From a virus: 42,863 nt of DNA. Below are positions 1-6,575 of this stretch, piece after piece; the stretch's first letter is position 1, and each line of letters begins with the position of its first letter. The position numbers and the translations under genes were made by a program. The stretch covers positions 1 to 42,863 of IMG/VR virus record IMGVR_UViG_3300036819_000170. The stretch is one strand, 5' to 3'. A model generated the notes under the pieces. The model saw only the letters and a program-made list of their open reading frames with translations, was not told where the DNA came from and searched no databases.

Positions 1-20
1 TTATCAAAAAATACCGCAAG

Positions 21-70
21 ACCAGCAGCCACTTTGCCTTCACTCACAACGTGAGCTACCGGCTGCTGGT
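21..70. repeat. nested inverted repeat downstream of the first gene
   Basis: Perfect 10-bp arms ACCAGCAGCC (21-30) and GGCTGCTGGT (61-70) enclose a second hairpin CTCAC-AAC-GTGAG (41-53). Read on the minus strand, six Ts follow about ten bases after the outer stem (positions 6-11). It lies just beyond the stop of the minus-strand gene at 109-549, so a terminator for that gene is the simplest reading, although the gap between stem and T-run is longer than usual. Confidence 0.45.
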
Positions 71-108
71 TTATCGCGGGTGCTGCTGTCGGGGTGGCAT
101 CTTGTGCT

Positions 109-549
109 TTAGCGCTTGAACCGGTCACGACTATAACGAGCAAGAGCAGCGCGGCCAATTGGTTCGACTGGCTCAGACTGAGCAGGTTTCTTTTCAGTTG
201 CAATATCCCTGCAACCTTTACAGCGCCGCCACTTCGCTTGCTTGCGCCGCTCGGACTCACTCCATCCGTCAAAGTTGTAAACGTAGTTGCGATGGCCGCA
301 TTCCAGCAGCTCATACTTTTGGTCATCAGATTCAGTGACGCGATCCACAACGCGACGCATGGGCCTCGCGTAGATATCCTGCTTCCACTTTGGAATTTCA
401 GCCGGTGGAGTGGGCGCCCACTTGATAAGCGATGACCAATCCTTTTTGGGTGGAAGCTTTCCGTAAACGTGCGCAGTCGCGAAGCCACCATGTCGCGCAG
501 ATACGCAAGGACACGATTGAAGCGCTTCGAATTGCCAAGGGGGTGACAA
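109..549 (-). CDS. small zinc-binding protein, paralogue of the gene at 767-1450
   Basis: 146 residues if the TTG at 549 is used; no ATG or GTG gives a fuller product, and the start is uncertain. The centre carries LLECGH, and about 25 residues later RRCKGC, a plausible Cys-His-Cys-Cys zinc site, followed by a lysine-rich tail. The same elements (YGKLPP, then ECGH, then HCYKC, then ATAKKKPA versus IATEKKPA) occur in the same order in the plus-strand gene at 767-1450, which is the main reason to accept this frame over the plus-strand frames here. No known family is recognised. A DNA- or RNA-binding role is only a guess. Confidence 0.65.
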   Translation of the reverse strand: MSPPWQFEALQSCPCVSARHGGFATAHVYGKLPPKKDWSSLIKWAPTPPAEIPKWKQDIYARPMRRVVDRVTESDDQKYELLECGHRNYVYNFDGWSESERRKQAKWRRCKGCRDIATEKKPAQSEPVEPIGRAALARYSRDRFKR

Positions 550-643
550 CTCTCAGAAGACACTTAGAAAAGCCTTTTGATTTCCAGAATGGGCTTAGGA
601 TGAACGGCAGAATAGGAAAAGTCTTGCAGATTTTGTTGAGCAT

Positions 644-667
644 CGGAACCTTTCGGATTCCGGCCCC
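644..667 (+). terminator. weak hairpin plus T-tract
   Basis: CGGAA (644-648) pairs with TTCCG (658-662), and GCCCCTTTTT follows. It points along the plus strand into the early-operon promoter region. There is no plus-strand gene directly upstream in the window, so it would only matter for transcripts entering from the right-hand control region if the genome circularises. Confidence 0.25.
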
Positions 668-675
668 TTTTTCTA

Positions 676-711
676 CTTTACATAATATTCGTTATCGGAC
701 ATTGATGATAA
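676..711 (+). promoter_or_regulatory. putative early promoter and operator (motif copy R1)
   Basis: TAATAT at 683-688 is a reasonable -10. The block at 692-707, TTATCGGACATTGATG, begins where the transcript would start. The 26 bases at 686-711 are repeated exactly at 42737-42762, and related copies lie at 42820-42835 and, inverted, at 42587-42602. Within R1 the outer TTATC and GATAA form a dyad. The placement over the start site fits an operator that represses the early operon. No convincing -35 was found. Confidence 0.5.
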
Positions 712-766
712 CGGCGGTGAAAAGGCAGATGTGATGCAAGGAGACCTTCAAAAAGAAGGAACTCCG

Positions 767-1450
767 ATGCTCGCTGTGGTCAGACTCACGACGATTTACC
801 TGCTGGTCCTCACCGGATCCGCGCTGGCTGCTGTCCCCAAAGTAGTCAATCCAAAACACCCCCTTGTTCCCACTCTAATCAATACCCCCTTAGACCCTCT
901 TCTAAGGAGCACGTCCATGCAAGACACGCCCAGCGACGTACGCAGTGTGCTGGCTTACCTCCGTGACATGGTTACACGCTGCCGCGAGGCCAACCGTAGT
1001 GATCTCATGTCGGACTACGACGCAGCGGTCGATCTTGTTGCCGATCGAATTTACGGCAAGCTGCCGCCGCGCGTGGAGAAAAATTATTCTTTTTCGCGCT
1101 CTATTCAAACGCGCGATGTAACCGGGCCGTTCAACAAGAGCGGTACTGCTCACAATATCGCCTGGTCACTCGCTCCGGTTCTCGATGCGCCACCAGTCGC
1201 GAACGTGATCTGGACCAAGTCAAACACCACGCGCAGAAAAATTGTGGGCCGTTACTGGAAGCCGGCCAGGCATCAGCCCATGCCCATGGAAGTGCTCGAG
1301 TGCGGACACGAGCAGATGGGACCCATCGGCTACTCCATTCTTCATAAATACCGCCATTGCTATAAGTGCAAAAAACAAAAAGCCATGGCCACGGCAAAGA
1401 AAAAACCAGCCAGCGTAAAGCCCAGCGTCAGCAATGCGGTCTCCGCATGA
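767..1450 (+). CDS. zinc-binding early protein with possible signal peptide and second start
   Basis: First gene of the plus-strand operon. From the ATG at 767 (AAGGA six bases upstream) it encodes 227 residues starting with a signal-peptide-like stretch (TIYLLVLTGSALA). A second in-frame ATG at 917 has an even better Shine-Dalgarno, AAGGAG, and would give a 177-residue cytosolic form. GTG 731 and ATG 734 are further options. The body holds a helical region, YGKLPP, and a C-terminal ECGH / HCYKC zinc-type motif with a basic tail, all shared with the gene at 109-549. Function unknown. It overlaps the next gene by ATGA. Confidence 0.75.
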   Translation: MLAVVRLTTIYLLVLTGSALAAVPKVVNPKHPLVPTLINTPLDPLLRSTSMQDTPSDVRSVLAYLRDMVTRCREANRSDLMSDYDAAVDLVADRIYGKLPPRVEKNYSFSRSIQTRDVTGPFNKSGTAHNIAWSLAPVLDAPPVANVIWTKSNTTRRKIVGRYWKPARHQPMPMEVLECGHEQMGPIGYSILHKYRHCYKCKKQKAMATAKKKPASVKPSVSNAVSA

Positions 1451-1728
1451 CTGATCTCAAGCTGCTGGTCCTCTCCATCCTCGCGCAGCGCGGTCCGCAA
1501 TCGGACATGGCGTTGTGGGGACACACCCATCACTGCCAGGCGCTCGTCTCCATCGTGATGGCCACCACTGAACTTGAGAATGAAGGCCTGATAGCCAGGT
1601 CGCCTTTCTCCAGAAACCTATTCCCTGCCCGCGTGGTTGGCCATGAGCTGATCACGTATTGGCAGCTCTCAGAAAAAGGGCATCAATTTATGCCCGCTCC
1701 GAAGGAGGCGCATGCTGGAACTTGCTGA
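1447..1728 (+). CDS. winged-helix DNA-binding protein
   Basis: 93 residues; the ATG overlaps the previous stop as ATGA, implying coupled translation. The pattern (LLVLSILAQRGP, then a middle helix, then ATTELENEGLI, then a short wing ending YWQLSEKG) is that of PadR/MarR/PF03551-type winged helices: an N-terminal helix, a recognition helix near 40-50 and a wing near 65-80. It is a good candidate for an early transcriptional regulator, perhaps acting on the 16-bp motif at 692. Target and effector are not visible. The 3' end overlaps the next gene by 17 bases. Confidence 0.65.
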   Translation: MTDLKLLVLSILAQRGPQSDMALWGHTHHCQALVSIVMATTELENEGLIARSPFSRNLFPARVVGHELITYWQLSEKGHQFMPAPKEAHAGTC

Positions 1729-1960
1729 GTTTCAGAAGTCCCTGGTTCCCCTGGCCCGCCAGGCAATTCAGGCCGGCCTGGGTTATCGCGACGTGGCCGA
1801 TGTTTTTATGCAAACGCTGGTCACCGTGGCCGTCGAGGATTCCAAGGGCAACCAATCCATGGCCGCCCGCCGGCTGGGTGTCTCCGCGCCGTTCGTCAAC
1901 GCCGTCATTCAGGGCAAAACTCTGGCGCGGCGGCGTAAACATCCCGTGAAGGAAGGCTGA
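1712..1960 (+). CDS. Fis-like helix-turn-helix protein
   Basis: 82 residues, preceded by GGAGG. The C-terminal half (about residues 40-72) reads as a Fis/factor-for-inversion-type HTH: VAVEDSKGNQSMAARRLGVS followed by a second helix and a basic end (LARRRK). GNQSMAARRLGVS matches the G-N-x-x-x-A-A-x-x-L-G-V/I-S signature of Fis C-termini. Possibly a nucleoid-like or regulatory factor in early infection. The pairing with the winged-helix gene before it suggests a small regulatory module. Confidence 0.65.
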   Translation: MLELAEFQKSLVPLARQAIQAGLGYRDVADVFMQTLVTVAVEDSKGNQSMAARRLGVSAPFVNAVIQGKTLARRRKHPVKEG

Positions 1961-1961
1961 A

Positions 1962-2171
1962 ATGAATTTCCCGCTGCCTACCATTGCGGCCCTGGGCGAC
2001 AACTACCTGGTCGACCTCGGCCGGCTGGAGCAGGTAGCGGCCGTAAGTCCAGAAGCTGCGTATCAGATCGCCATGACGAGCGTGTTCGGAGATATGCCTG
2101 ACAGCGTTCCAGAACACCCCATGGTGTACCAGATTGACGAACACGGCGAACTGATCGCCGTCTTCGACTGA
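1962..2171 (+). CDS. hypothetical small acidic protein
   Basis: 69 residues starting ATG one base after the previous stop, with GAAGG as the ribosome site. Acidic, soluble, no recognised motif; a mid-region helix (SPEAAYQIAMTSVFGDMP) and an ending with alternating beta-like pattern (MVYQIDEHGELIAVFD). Retained as a gene because of tight operon packing and absence of a competing frame. Confidence 0.6.
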   Translation: MNFPLPTIAALGDNYLVDLGRLEQVAAVSPEAAYQIAMTSVFGDMPDSVPEHPMVYQIDEHGELIAVFD

Positions 2172-2180
2172 AAGGGATTT

Positions 2181-2387
2181 ATGGATTGGGAGAGAGTTTT
2201 CAAGGCGATCGTCATATACATGCTCTGGACCATAGCTGCGGCGCTGTCCCTCGCAGGATTTTATTTCCGGCTCCGTTACGATCTTTCCCTCCCTTTTCGC
2301 CTGTCCGCTTCCATTCTCTCTCTAGTCATTTCTTTCGCTGCGTTCTTAACCGGCTTTGAAATCCTGCGCTGTGAGGTCACGCGATGA
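2181..2387 (+). CDS. small two-helix membrane protein
   Basis: 68 residues with two predicted membrane spans, roughly residues 10-28 (IVIYMLWTIAAALSLAGFYF) and 42-60 (ASILSLVISFAAFLTGFEIL), joined by a short basic loop. AAAGGGAT precedes the start; the stop overlaps the next gene's ATG as ATGA-type coupling. It sits among early genes, far from the lysis-type cluster, so superinfection control or host membrane takeover is more likely than a holin, but nothing proves either. Confidence 0.65.
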   Translation: MDWERVFKAIVIYMLWTIAAALSLAGFYFRLRYDLSLPFRLSASILSLVISFAAFLTGFEILRCEVTR

Positions 2388-2971
2388 GCAAGGCTTTTCC
2401 TCTGAGATGGCCTCCAAATTGGAAGCGCACTCCCAAAGATCGCCGCACCGTGAATTATTCCTGGAAGGGAACTCCAGATAAGTATCGCCGTGCATTGCTG
2501 GATGAGATTCGCCGGCTCAACGGGCGTGAAGTCATCGTCTCCACCAATGTGGAGCTGCGGCAGGATGGAAGTTTCTATGCCGGCGCTCCCATTCCAGGGG
2601 ATCCAGGCGTTGCGGTTTATTTCGTTCGTGGTGAAAAGAAGCTGTGTTTTGCCTGCGATAAATATAGCCGCGTGGAGTGGAACGCTCACGCCATAGGCTT
2701 GACCATTGCCGCCATGCGTCAGATCGAGCGCTGCGGCGCCTCTGACATGCTGGACCGCGCCTTCACCGGCTTTGCTGCTCTGCCGCAAAACGTAGGGCGT
2801 CCGTGGCGTGAAGTCCTGGGCATAACTCTTTCCCTCCCAACCTTTGCTCACGTTGAGGAGAAATTCCGCGAAGCCGCGCGCCTCGTTCATCCGGATGTCG
2901 GCGGCAGTGAAGCAAAAATGCAGGAACTCAACGTCGCGCGGGACCAGGCGCGCGCGGAGCTCAAGCCGTAA
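2384..2971 (+). CDS. J-domain (DnaJ-like) protein
   Basis: 195 residues. The C-terminal segment, about 153-195, is a J-domain-like helical hairpin with the diagnostic HPD motif (REAARLVHPDVGGSEAKM), the signature by which J-proteins stimulate the ATPase of Hsp70/DnaK. The N-terminal 110 residues (opening with WPPNWKRTP, then a beta-rich stretch that includes KKLCFACDKYSRV) resemble phage J-domain proteins I have seen, but the fold is unknown. It may recruit host DnaK. Together with GroEL and GroES on the other strand it gives the phage parts of both main chaperone systems. No GrpE or DnaK is present. Confidence 0.8.
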   Translation: MSKAFPLRWPPNWKRTPKDRRTVNYSWKGTPDKYRRALLDEIRRLNGREVIVSTNVELRQDGSFYAGAPIPGDPGVAVYFVRGEKKLCFACDKYSRVEWNAHAIGLTIAAMRQIERCGASDMLDRAFTGFAALPQNVGRPWREVLGITLSLPTFAHVEEKFREAARLVHPDVGGSEAKMQELNVARDQARAELKP

Positions 2972-2975
2972 AGCA

Positions 2976-2987
2976 GCAAACGTTTGC
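2976..2987. promoter_or_regulatory. GCAAACGTTTGC palindrome, copy 1
   Basis: Perfect 12-bp palindrome in the only real gap of this part of the operon (2972-3012), ahead of the gene at 3013. Identical to five other copies in the window and to the centre of the E. coli PurR operator consensus. Confidence 0.7.
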
Positions 2988-3012
2988 AGCAAAGAAAAAG
3001 AAGCGAGGTCTT

Positions 3013-3243
3013 ATGGACGAACAGGCCCAAACACAACAACCCGCGCTCCCACCGCAACCGGCCACCAGGAAATTTCTGGTCGTTGAAATCCAAGGCGAAC
3101 CCAAAATGGTCGAGAGCTACCGCTCGCTCATCCAGATGGAGATCAGCACGGCCGTCGAGTTTTACCGAATGATGTTTTCCGCAGGCGGCAAAAAGAAAAG
3201 CAAGCTGCCCACCGTCCTGGTGCATGACAGGCAGGTGGAATAA
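3013..3243 (+). CDS. hypothetical protein
   Basis: 76 residues; GAGGTCTT precedes the ATG. A proline/glutamine-rich start (about 1-20) leads into a beta strand (KFLVVEIQG), a long helix (VESYRSLIQMEISTAVEFYR) and a basic GGKKKSK turn. No family recognised. The gap before it holds a GCAAACGTTTGC palindrome, so its expression may be separately controlled. The next ATG follows its stop directly. Confidence 0.65.
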   Translation: MDEQAQTQQPALPPQPATRKFLVVEIQGEPKMVESYRSLIQMEISTAVEFYRMMFSAGGKKKSKLPTVLVHDRQVE

Positions 3244-3504
3244 ATGCGCGTGTTCAGCGACTACATCCCTTTGATCATTGCCGCATTTGCGCTCGGAGCC
3301 ATGGCTGTTTCCGTGCTCCATCATCATGCGCGTCATGCGCATCCGAAAGTTTTTATCGACGAAGGCGGACGCCATTGCCGCGGCTGTTACGACATTTCGC
3401 GCTGCTCGGGCAACTCGTTCCAAGACCATTGCACAGGGTGTGTTTTAGACGATGACCTCTGCGCCTCCCTCGTTCCCCGGGCGGCATCCAGGAGGGTGCA
3501 ATGA
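3244..3504 (+). CDS. membrane-anchored cysteine/histidine-rich protein
   Basis: 86 residues. One N-terminal membrane span (YIPLIIAAFALGAMAVSVL, about 7-25) is followed by a histidine cluster (HHHARHAH) and then CRGC, a further C, and CTGC near the end. The arrangement suggests a membrane-tethered, metal-binding domain. No family recognised. Stop overlaps the next start (ATGA). Confidence 0.65.
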   Translation: MRVFSDYIPLIIAAFALGAMAVSVLHHHARHAHPKVFIDEGGRHCRGCYDISRCSGNSFQDHCTGCVLDDDLCASLVPRAASRRVQ

Positions 3505-3659
3505 AGCGCGTCTTGCAGGCCGCGGCCGGCGGCATCCTCTTTGGCTTTGGGCTGGGCTTCGGTTTTGAAGAGTTCTGGGTGCTCTCCATCGCCTTCTATT
3601 CCGCGTCGTGCCTTTCCTTGTGGCTGTTCATTCGCGCCTCCCTCCGGAGGTACTGCTGA
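3501..3659 (+). CDS. 52-residue membrane protein
   Basis: GGAGGG lies just upstream of the ATG. The product starts MKRVLQAAAGG and is almost entirely hydrophobic, with spans near residues 8-24 and 27-46 and a basic end (RASLRRYC). It overlaps the genes on both sides (ATGA, TGATG), which supports it as a coupled coding unit in spite of its size. It could partner the membrane protein before it. Confidence 0.65.
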   Translation: MKRVLQAAAGGILFGFGLGFGFEEFWVLSIAFYSASCLSLWLFIRASLRRYC

Positions 3660-3856
3660 TGGCCCACCACTACAACCGTTATGTCGTCAGCGATCGCGTC
3701 AATTGCAAGACCTGCGAAAAGAGCACCGACCACGCCGTCATCAACGGCCGGCTGGCGCACTGTCTCGATTGCTATGACCGGCGGCAAAAGCAGTCGGCGG
3801 AAAAGCTGGCGCTGCCGCAACAACAAGGTCTCGATTTCCGGGGAGTCGCTTCCTAG
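3659..3856 (+). CDS. small zinc-ribbon protein
   Basis: 65 residues starting MAHHYNRYVV at an ATG that overlaps the previous stop (TGATG). CKTC (about 16-19) and CLDC (about 36-39), 16 residues apart, form a classical four-cysteine zinc ribbon. Such knuckles are frequent in phage early proteins and usually bind nucleic acid or protein partners. Nothing more specific can be said. Confidence 0.7.
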   Translation: MAHHYNRYVVSDRVNCKTCEKSTDHAVINGRLAHCLDCYDRRQKQSAEKLALPQQQGLDFRGVAS

Positions 3857-4132
3857 ATGCCATTTATTGATCTGCTCGACGATAACGGCCAGCGCATCGG
3901 CACCGCGCACATCAACCTCGGGCGCAAGCACGTGGGCGTCTGCGCTTTCTGCCTCAAGTTGGATAAGCTGCGCCAGCTCGCCGGCAAACTCTGTGGTTTT
4001 CCGCTCGGCAACGGCAAGACATGTTCAGCGCCGCTGTGTGAGAAACACTCGACCAGCGCCGGCAAGGACATCGACTATTGCCCGGACCACGCGAGCGCCG
4101 CGCCCCAGAAGGCGCTGCAGTTTGGAACTTAA
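3857..4132 (+). CDS. zinc-finger protein
   Basis: 91 residues, ATG directly after the previous stop. Cysteine/histidine pairs CAFC (about 29-32), a CGF..CSAPLCEKH group and CPDH (about 77-80) could ligate two zinc ions; the AN1/LIM-like spacing is only suggestive. It and the preceding zinc ribbon form a pair. Function unknown. Confidence 0.65.
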   Translation: MPFIDLLDDNGQRIGTAHINLGRKHVGVCAFCLKLDKLRQLAGKLCGFPLGNGKTCSAPLCEKHSTSAGKDIDYCPDHASAAPQKALQFGT

Positions 4133-4309
4133 CTCAAGGGCTGGTGATCCCAGCCGGAAAGGATGTGGCGAATCGGCTAGAAAGTTACTCTGCATCGACT
4201 AATGCATTCCCCTGGAGGAAGTCGTGCCGCGCGGGGCGTCTCGCCGGCAAGTGGGAAGTCTTCCAGGGGAGTCATTCAACCATCCACCAGCTAAAAGCGG
4301 AGGTGAGCA
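4133..4309 (+). other. 177-bp non-coding leader with inverted repeat
   Basis: The longest gap inside the early operon. CCCCTGGA (about 4208-4215) and its complement TCCAGGGG (about 4262-4269) bracket a GC-rich stretch. A GTG at about 4166 opens a 55-codon frame without a proper ribosome site and with unremarkable composition; I do not accept it. The hairpin sits about 40 bases before the strong GGAGGTGA of the next gene, so a regulatory leader for the ParB-like gene pair is possible. Confidence 0.35.
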
Positions 4310-4513
4310 GTGCACAAGGGAAATCCTGATGTCTTCACGCCCAAGGCCTATCGAGTGAATGCGCTCGTGGCCCAGGGCAAGAGTTTCGACGAGGCCTTGG
4401 ATATCGCCGACTCGGAATACCAGCATGACGGCATGCAGCTCCGCCGCGGCACAACCGATCTTGAAGCCGCTCTCTTCAACGGCCTCGATCAGATGGGCTC
4501 GGTGCAATTTTGA
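4310..4513 (+). CDS. hypothetical protein upstream of ParB-like gene
   Basis: 67 residues from a GTG start chosen because GGAGGTGA ends five bases before it. Helical, acidic, with a region VNALVAQGKSFDEALDIAD that looks like a short UBA/CUE-like or degradation-tag helix pair; no certain family. The stop overlaps the TTG start of the next gene (TTGA), so the two are probably translated together. Confidence 0.6.
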   Translation: MHKGNPDVFTPKAYRVNALVAQGKSFDEALDIADSEYQHDGMQLRRGTTDLEAALFNGLDQMGSVQF

Positions 4514-6183
4514 CAGCATCCCTCAAGCCGAAGCTGGTACAAAATGATTCTCAAACTCCCACGGTCTATCCCAGCGTGCATGTGGCGCTCGGCCTGATCG
4601 CGCCGTCGCCCACCAATCGCCGCGTTGAAGCCAGCGACGAACTGATCGCCAGCATCAAGGAAGATGGCGTCACCAGTGACATTCTGGTCCGTCCCGTACT
4701 GGCCACTGAAGCACATGTCGTCCTCGCCGGCCCCCAGGCGAAATTCTCTGCCGGGCAGCAAGTTTATGAAATTGTCTTTGGCGAGCGGCGTTACCGCGGC
4801 TCGATGGCAATTGGTCTCGAGACCGTGCCGGCAAAAATCCGCGAGCTTTCAGATATGGAAGCCTTGCGGCTGCAGATCGACGAAAACGAACAGCGCGAAA
4901 ATCTCAGCCCCATGGACCGCGCCGCGGCCTATGAGCATTTGCGCAAACAGTTCATCAGGGACCATGAAGGCGAGCGCGGCTATACCGACTCAAAATGTAT
5001 CCAGGACATCGCCGGCGACCGCGGCGTTGAGGCGCGCACGGTTTACCAGGTGCTGGCGCTCAACAAGCTTGAGTTATTCGTGCAGCACGCGCTGCGCAAT
5101 GGCGAGATGGAAGCCAGCCACGGATATGAGATTGCACGGCTGGAAGGCCCGCAGCAATTGCAGGTGCTGGCGTGGCTCCGGAAAGAAACGCAACACTCTA
5201 TGGGCGCCGTTCCCAGCGTCCGCCGGCTCAAGCGCGAGATCAGCGCATTCCAGATCGCCTGGGACGAGAAAAAACGCCAGGCCAGTCTGCCGTTGGATGG
5301 CGACGGCGACGAAGCGCAAACGTCTGCAGAAGAGCAGAAGCCTGCAGGAAAGTTTGAAGTGTATGAAAAGTCGGAACGAAAAGAAGCTCCGAAGACCAAG
5401 CCCCAGAACGCTGCTCAGATCAAAAAGCAGGAAGAAGAGGTCGCCCAAGAAATTGCTGCCAATCTCAAAAGGCAGCGCGAGGCCGAGCGCGCGCGCAAGA
5501 CAGAGAAGACGTATCGCGGTTTGTTCTTCACTGCCCTCGCATCCAAGGTCACTATTAATTCGCGCTTCCTTTCCCACGTCGTGCCTGCTTTGCTTCTAGA
5601 GCTATGGGATAACGGCAATGTCCCGTTCGAACCTTTCTGCCAGAATTTTCTGGGCTGGCCTGCGCCCAAAAATAGCTGGGGCTATGAGCATGACGAAGTG
5701 TTGGCGTTGAGCAAACGGCATACACGCAAATTTACTTCCAAGCTTCTGGCCGCGCTTATCATCACTCTCAACCTGGACGCGATCGATGAGCAACGCGTGG
5801 CCAAATATAACGGCGTCGATCCTAAAAAGCTCTACGCAAAAGCTAAAGTCGCAGTGAAAGAGGAAGAGCGCCAGGCCAAGCTGCCCAAAGTTCCCACCAC
5901 GCAGCGAGAGAAGCAGCTTCACTATGCCGTGCATGGTGACGATAAAAAATGGAACAAGATCCGCCGTCTCGGGGCCAGTGACGCTGAGCTTAAAGATGGC
6001 TTGGGCAAGATGTGGGGAGAGCATCAGGGCTTCGGCAGTAAGGAGTTTGGTCACATTGAGTGCAAAGGCGGTAAAGACCCTAGCATCGTTTTTGATTTCA
6101 AAAGGGATGATGTGTTGCGCGGATCTGCCCTCATTGAGCAAGTCCGGGATCTGCTGAGGATCCCAGAGAAGAAGGCTGCCTGA
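4510..6183 (+). CDS. ParB/RepB/Spo0J-like protein
   Basis: 557 residues from a TTG overlapping the preceding stop. The N-terminal 35-110 region shows the ParB core: a strand ending PSPTNRR, LIASIKEDGVTSDILVRPV, the signature GERRYRG, a strand with VPAKIREL, and then LQIDENEQRENLSPMDRAAAY (compare E-N-x-Q-R-x-x-L-x-P-x-E-x-A). An HTH (SKCIQDIAGDRGVEARTVYQVLAL) follows, then a charged coiled coil (about 270-330) and a C-terminal domain I do not know. No ParA is present. ParB domains bind CTP and load at palindromic sites; the GCAAACGTTTGC repeats are candidate sites. A role in partition, genome organisation or regulation are all open. Confidence 0.8.
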   Translation: MTASLKPKLVQNDSQTPTVYPSVHVALGLIAPSPTNRRVEASDELIASIKEDGVTSDILVRPVLATEAHVVLAGPQAKFSAGQQVYEIVFGERRYRGSMAIGLETVPAKIRELSDMEALRLQIDENEQRENLSPMDRAAAYEHLRKQFIRDHEGERGYTDSKCIQDIAGDRGVEARTVYQVLALNKLELFVQHALRNGEMEASHGYEIARLEGPQQLQVLAWLRKETQHSMGAVPSVRRLKREISAFQIAWDEKKRQASLPLDGDGDEAQTSAEEQKPAGKFEVYEKSERKEAPKTKPQNAAQIKKQEEEVAQEIAANLKRQREAERARKTEKTYRGLFFTALASKVTINSRFLSHVVPALLLELWDNGNVPFEPFCQNFLGWPAPKNSWGYEHDEVLALSKRHTRKFTSKLLAALIITLNLDAIDEQRVAKYNGVDPKKLYAKAKVAVKEEERQAKLPKVPTTQREKQLHYAVHGDDKKWNKIRRLGASDAELKDGLGKMWGEHQGFGSKEFGHIECKGGKDPSIVFDFKRDDVLRGSALIEQVRDLLRIPEKKAA

Positions 6184-6575
6184 TGCAACGGATCAGCCTC
6201 AACGAAGCCGATTTCCAAAAGCTTGTCCGCGGTGAAATTGTCTCCCAGGGCGATCTTCAGGTTGCCCTGCAGAACATAGGCCACCAGCAAATATGCGATG
6301 CGGTTTGTGACGCCATTGCTGAAGCCCCCATGGTTCTTGAGCGGCTTCTGTCTCAACGCGCCCTGCATTTCAGCCGGCTCGATGAAGACACCGAGGAAAT
6401 TCGCCGCTGGATCCATGGCGTCAACCAGCATGAGCCGTCCCGTCCAGGCGATTTCCTGCTGGCCTTTGCCGCCGCCGTCTGCCGAGCCGATGCCGGCAAT
6501 TATCCGCTGCTGCGTCCGGCCATCGTGGCCCTCATGGTTAAGTTCCCGCAATACCGTTTCAAGGGGGATTTATGA
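6183..6575 (+). CDS. hypothetical early protein
   Basis: 130 residues, ATG overlapping the ParB-like stop by a base. All-helical, with regions DLQVALQNIGHQQICDAVCD and HEPSRPGDFLLAFAAAVCRA; no domain recognised. It is between the ParB-like and the putative initiator genes, so a part in replication or segregation is plausible by position only. Overlaps the next ATG. Confidence 0.65.
   Translation: MQRISLNEADFQKLVRGEIVSQGDLQVALQNIGHQQICDAVCDAIAEAPMVLERLLSQRALHFSRLDEDTEEIRRWIHGVNQHEPSRPGDFLLAFAAAVCRADAGNYPLLRPAIVALMVKFPQYRFKGDL

Noticed and set aside
686-711. Full sigma-28 promoter at the 16-bp motif
   Set aside because: The complementary strand gives a near -10 (GTCCGATAA) but no TAAA-type -35 at 14-16 bases in any of the four copies.
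94-734. Two plus-strand frames at the left end (94-435 and 432-734)
   Set aside because: They oppose the minus-strand gene at 109-549, which has a zinc motif shared with a second gene; the plus frames have no motif and atypical composition.
4166-4329. GTG-initiated 55-codon frame in the 4133-4309 gap
   Set aside because: No properly spaced ribosome site and overlaps the start of the well-supported gene at 4310.
4664-5599. 311-codon plus-strand frame
   Set aside because: Lies wholly inside the ParB-like gene in another frame; arginine/serine-rich product typical of a GC-rich shadow frame.
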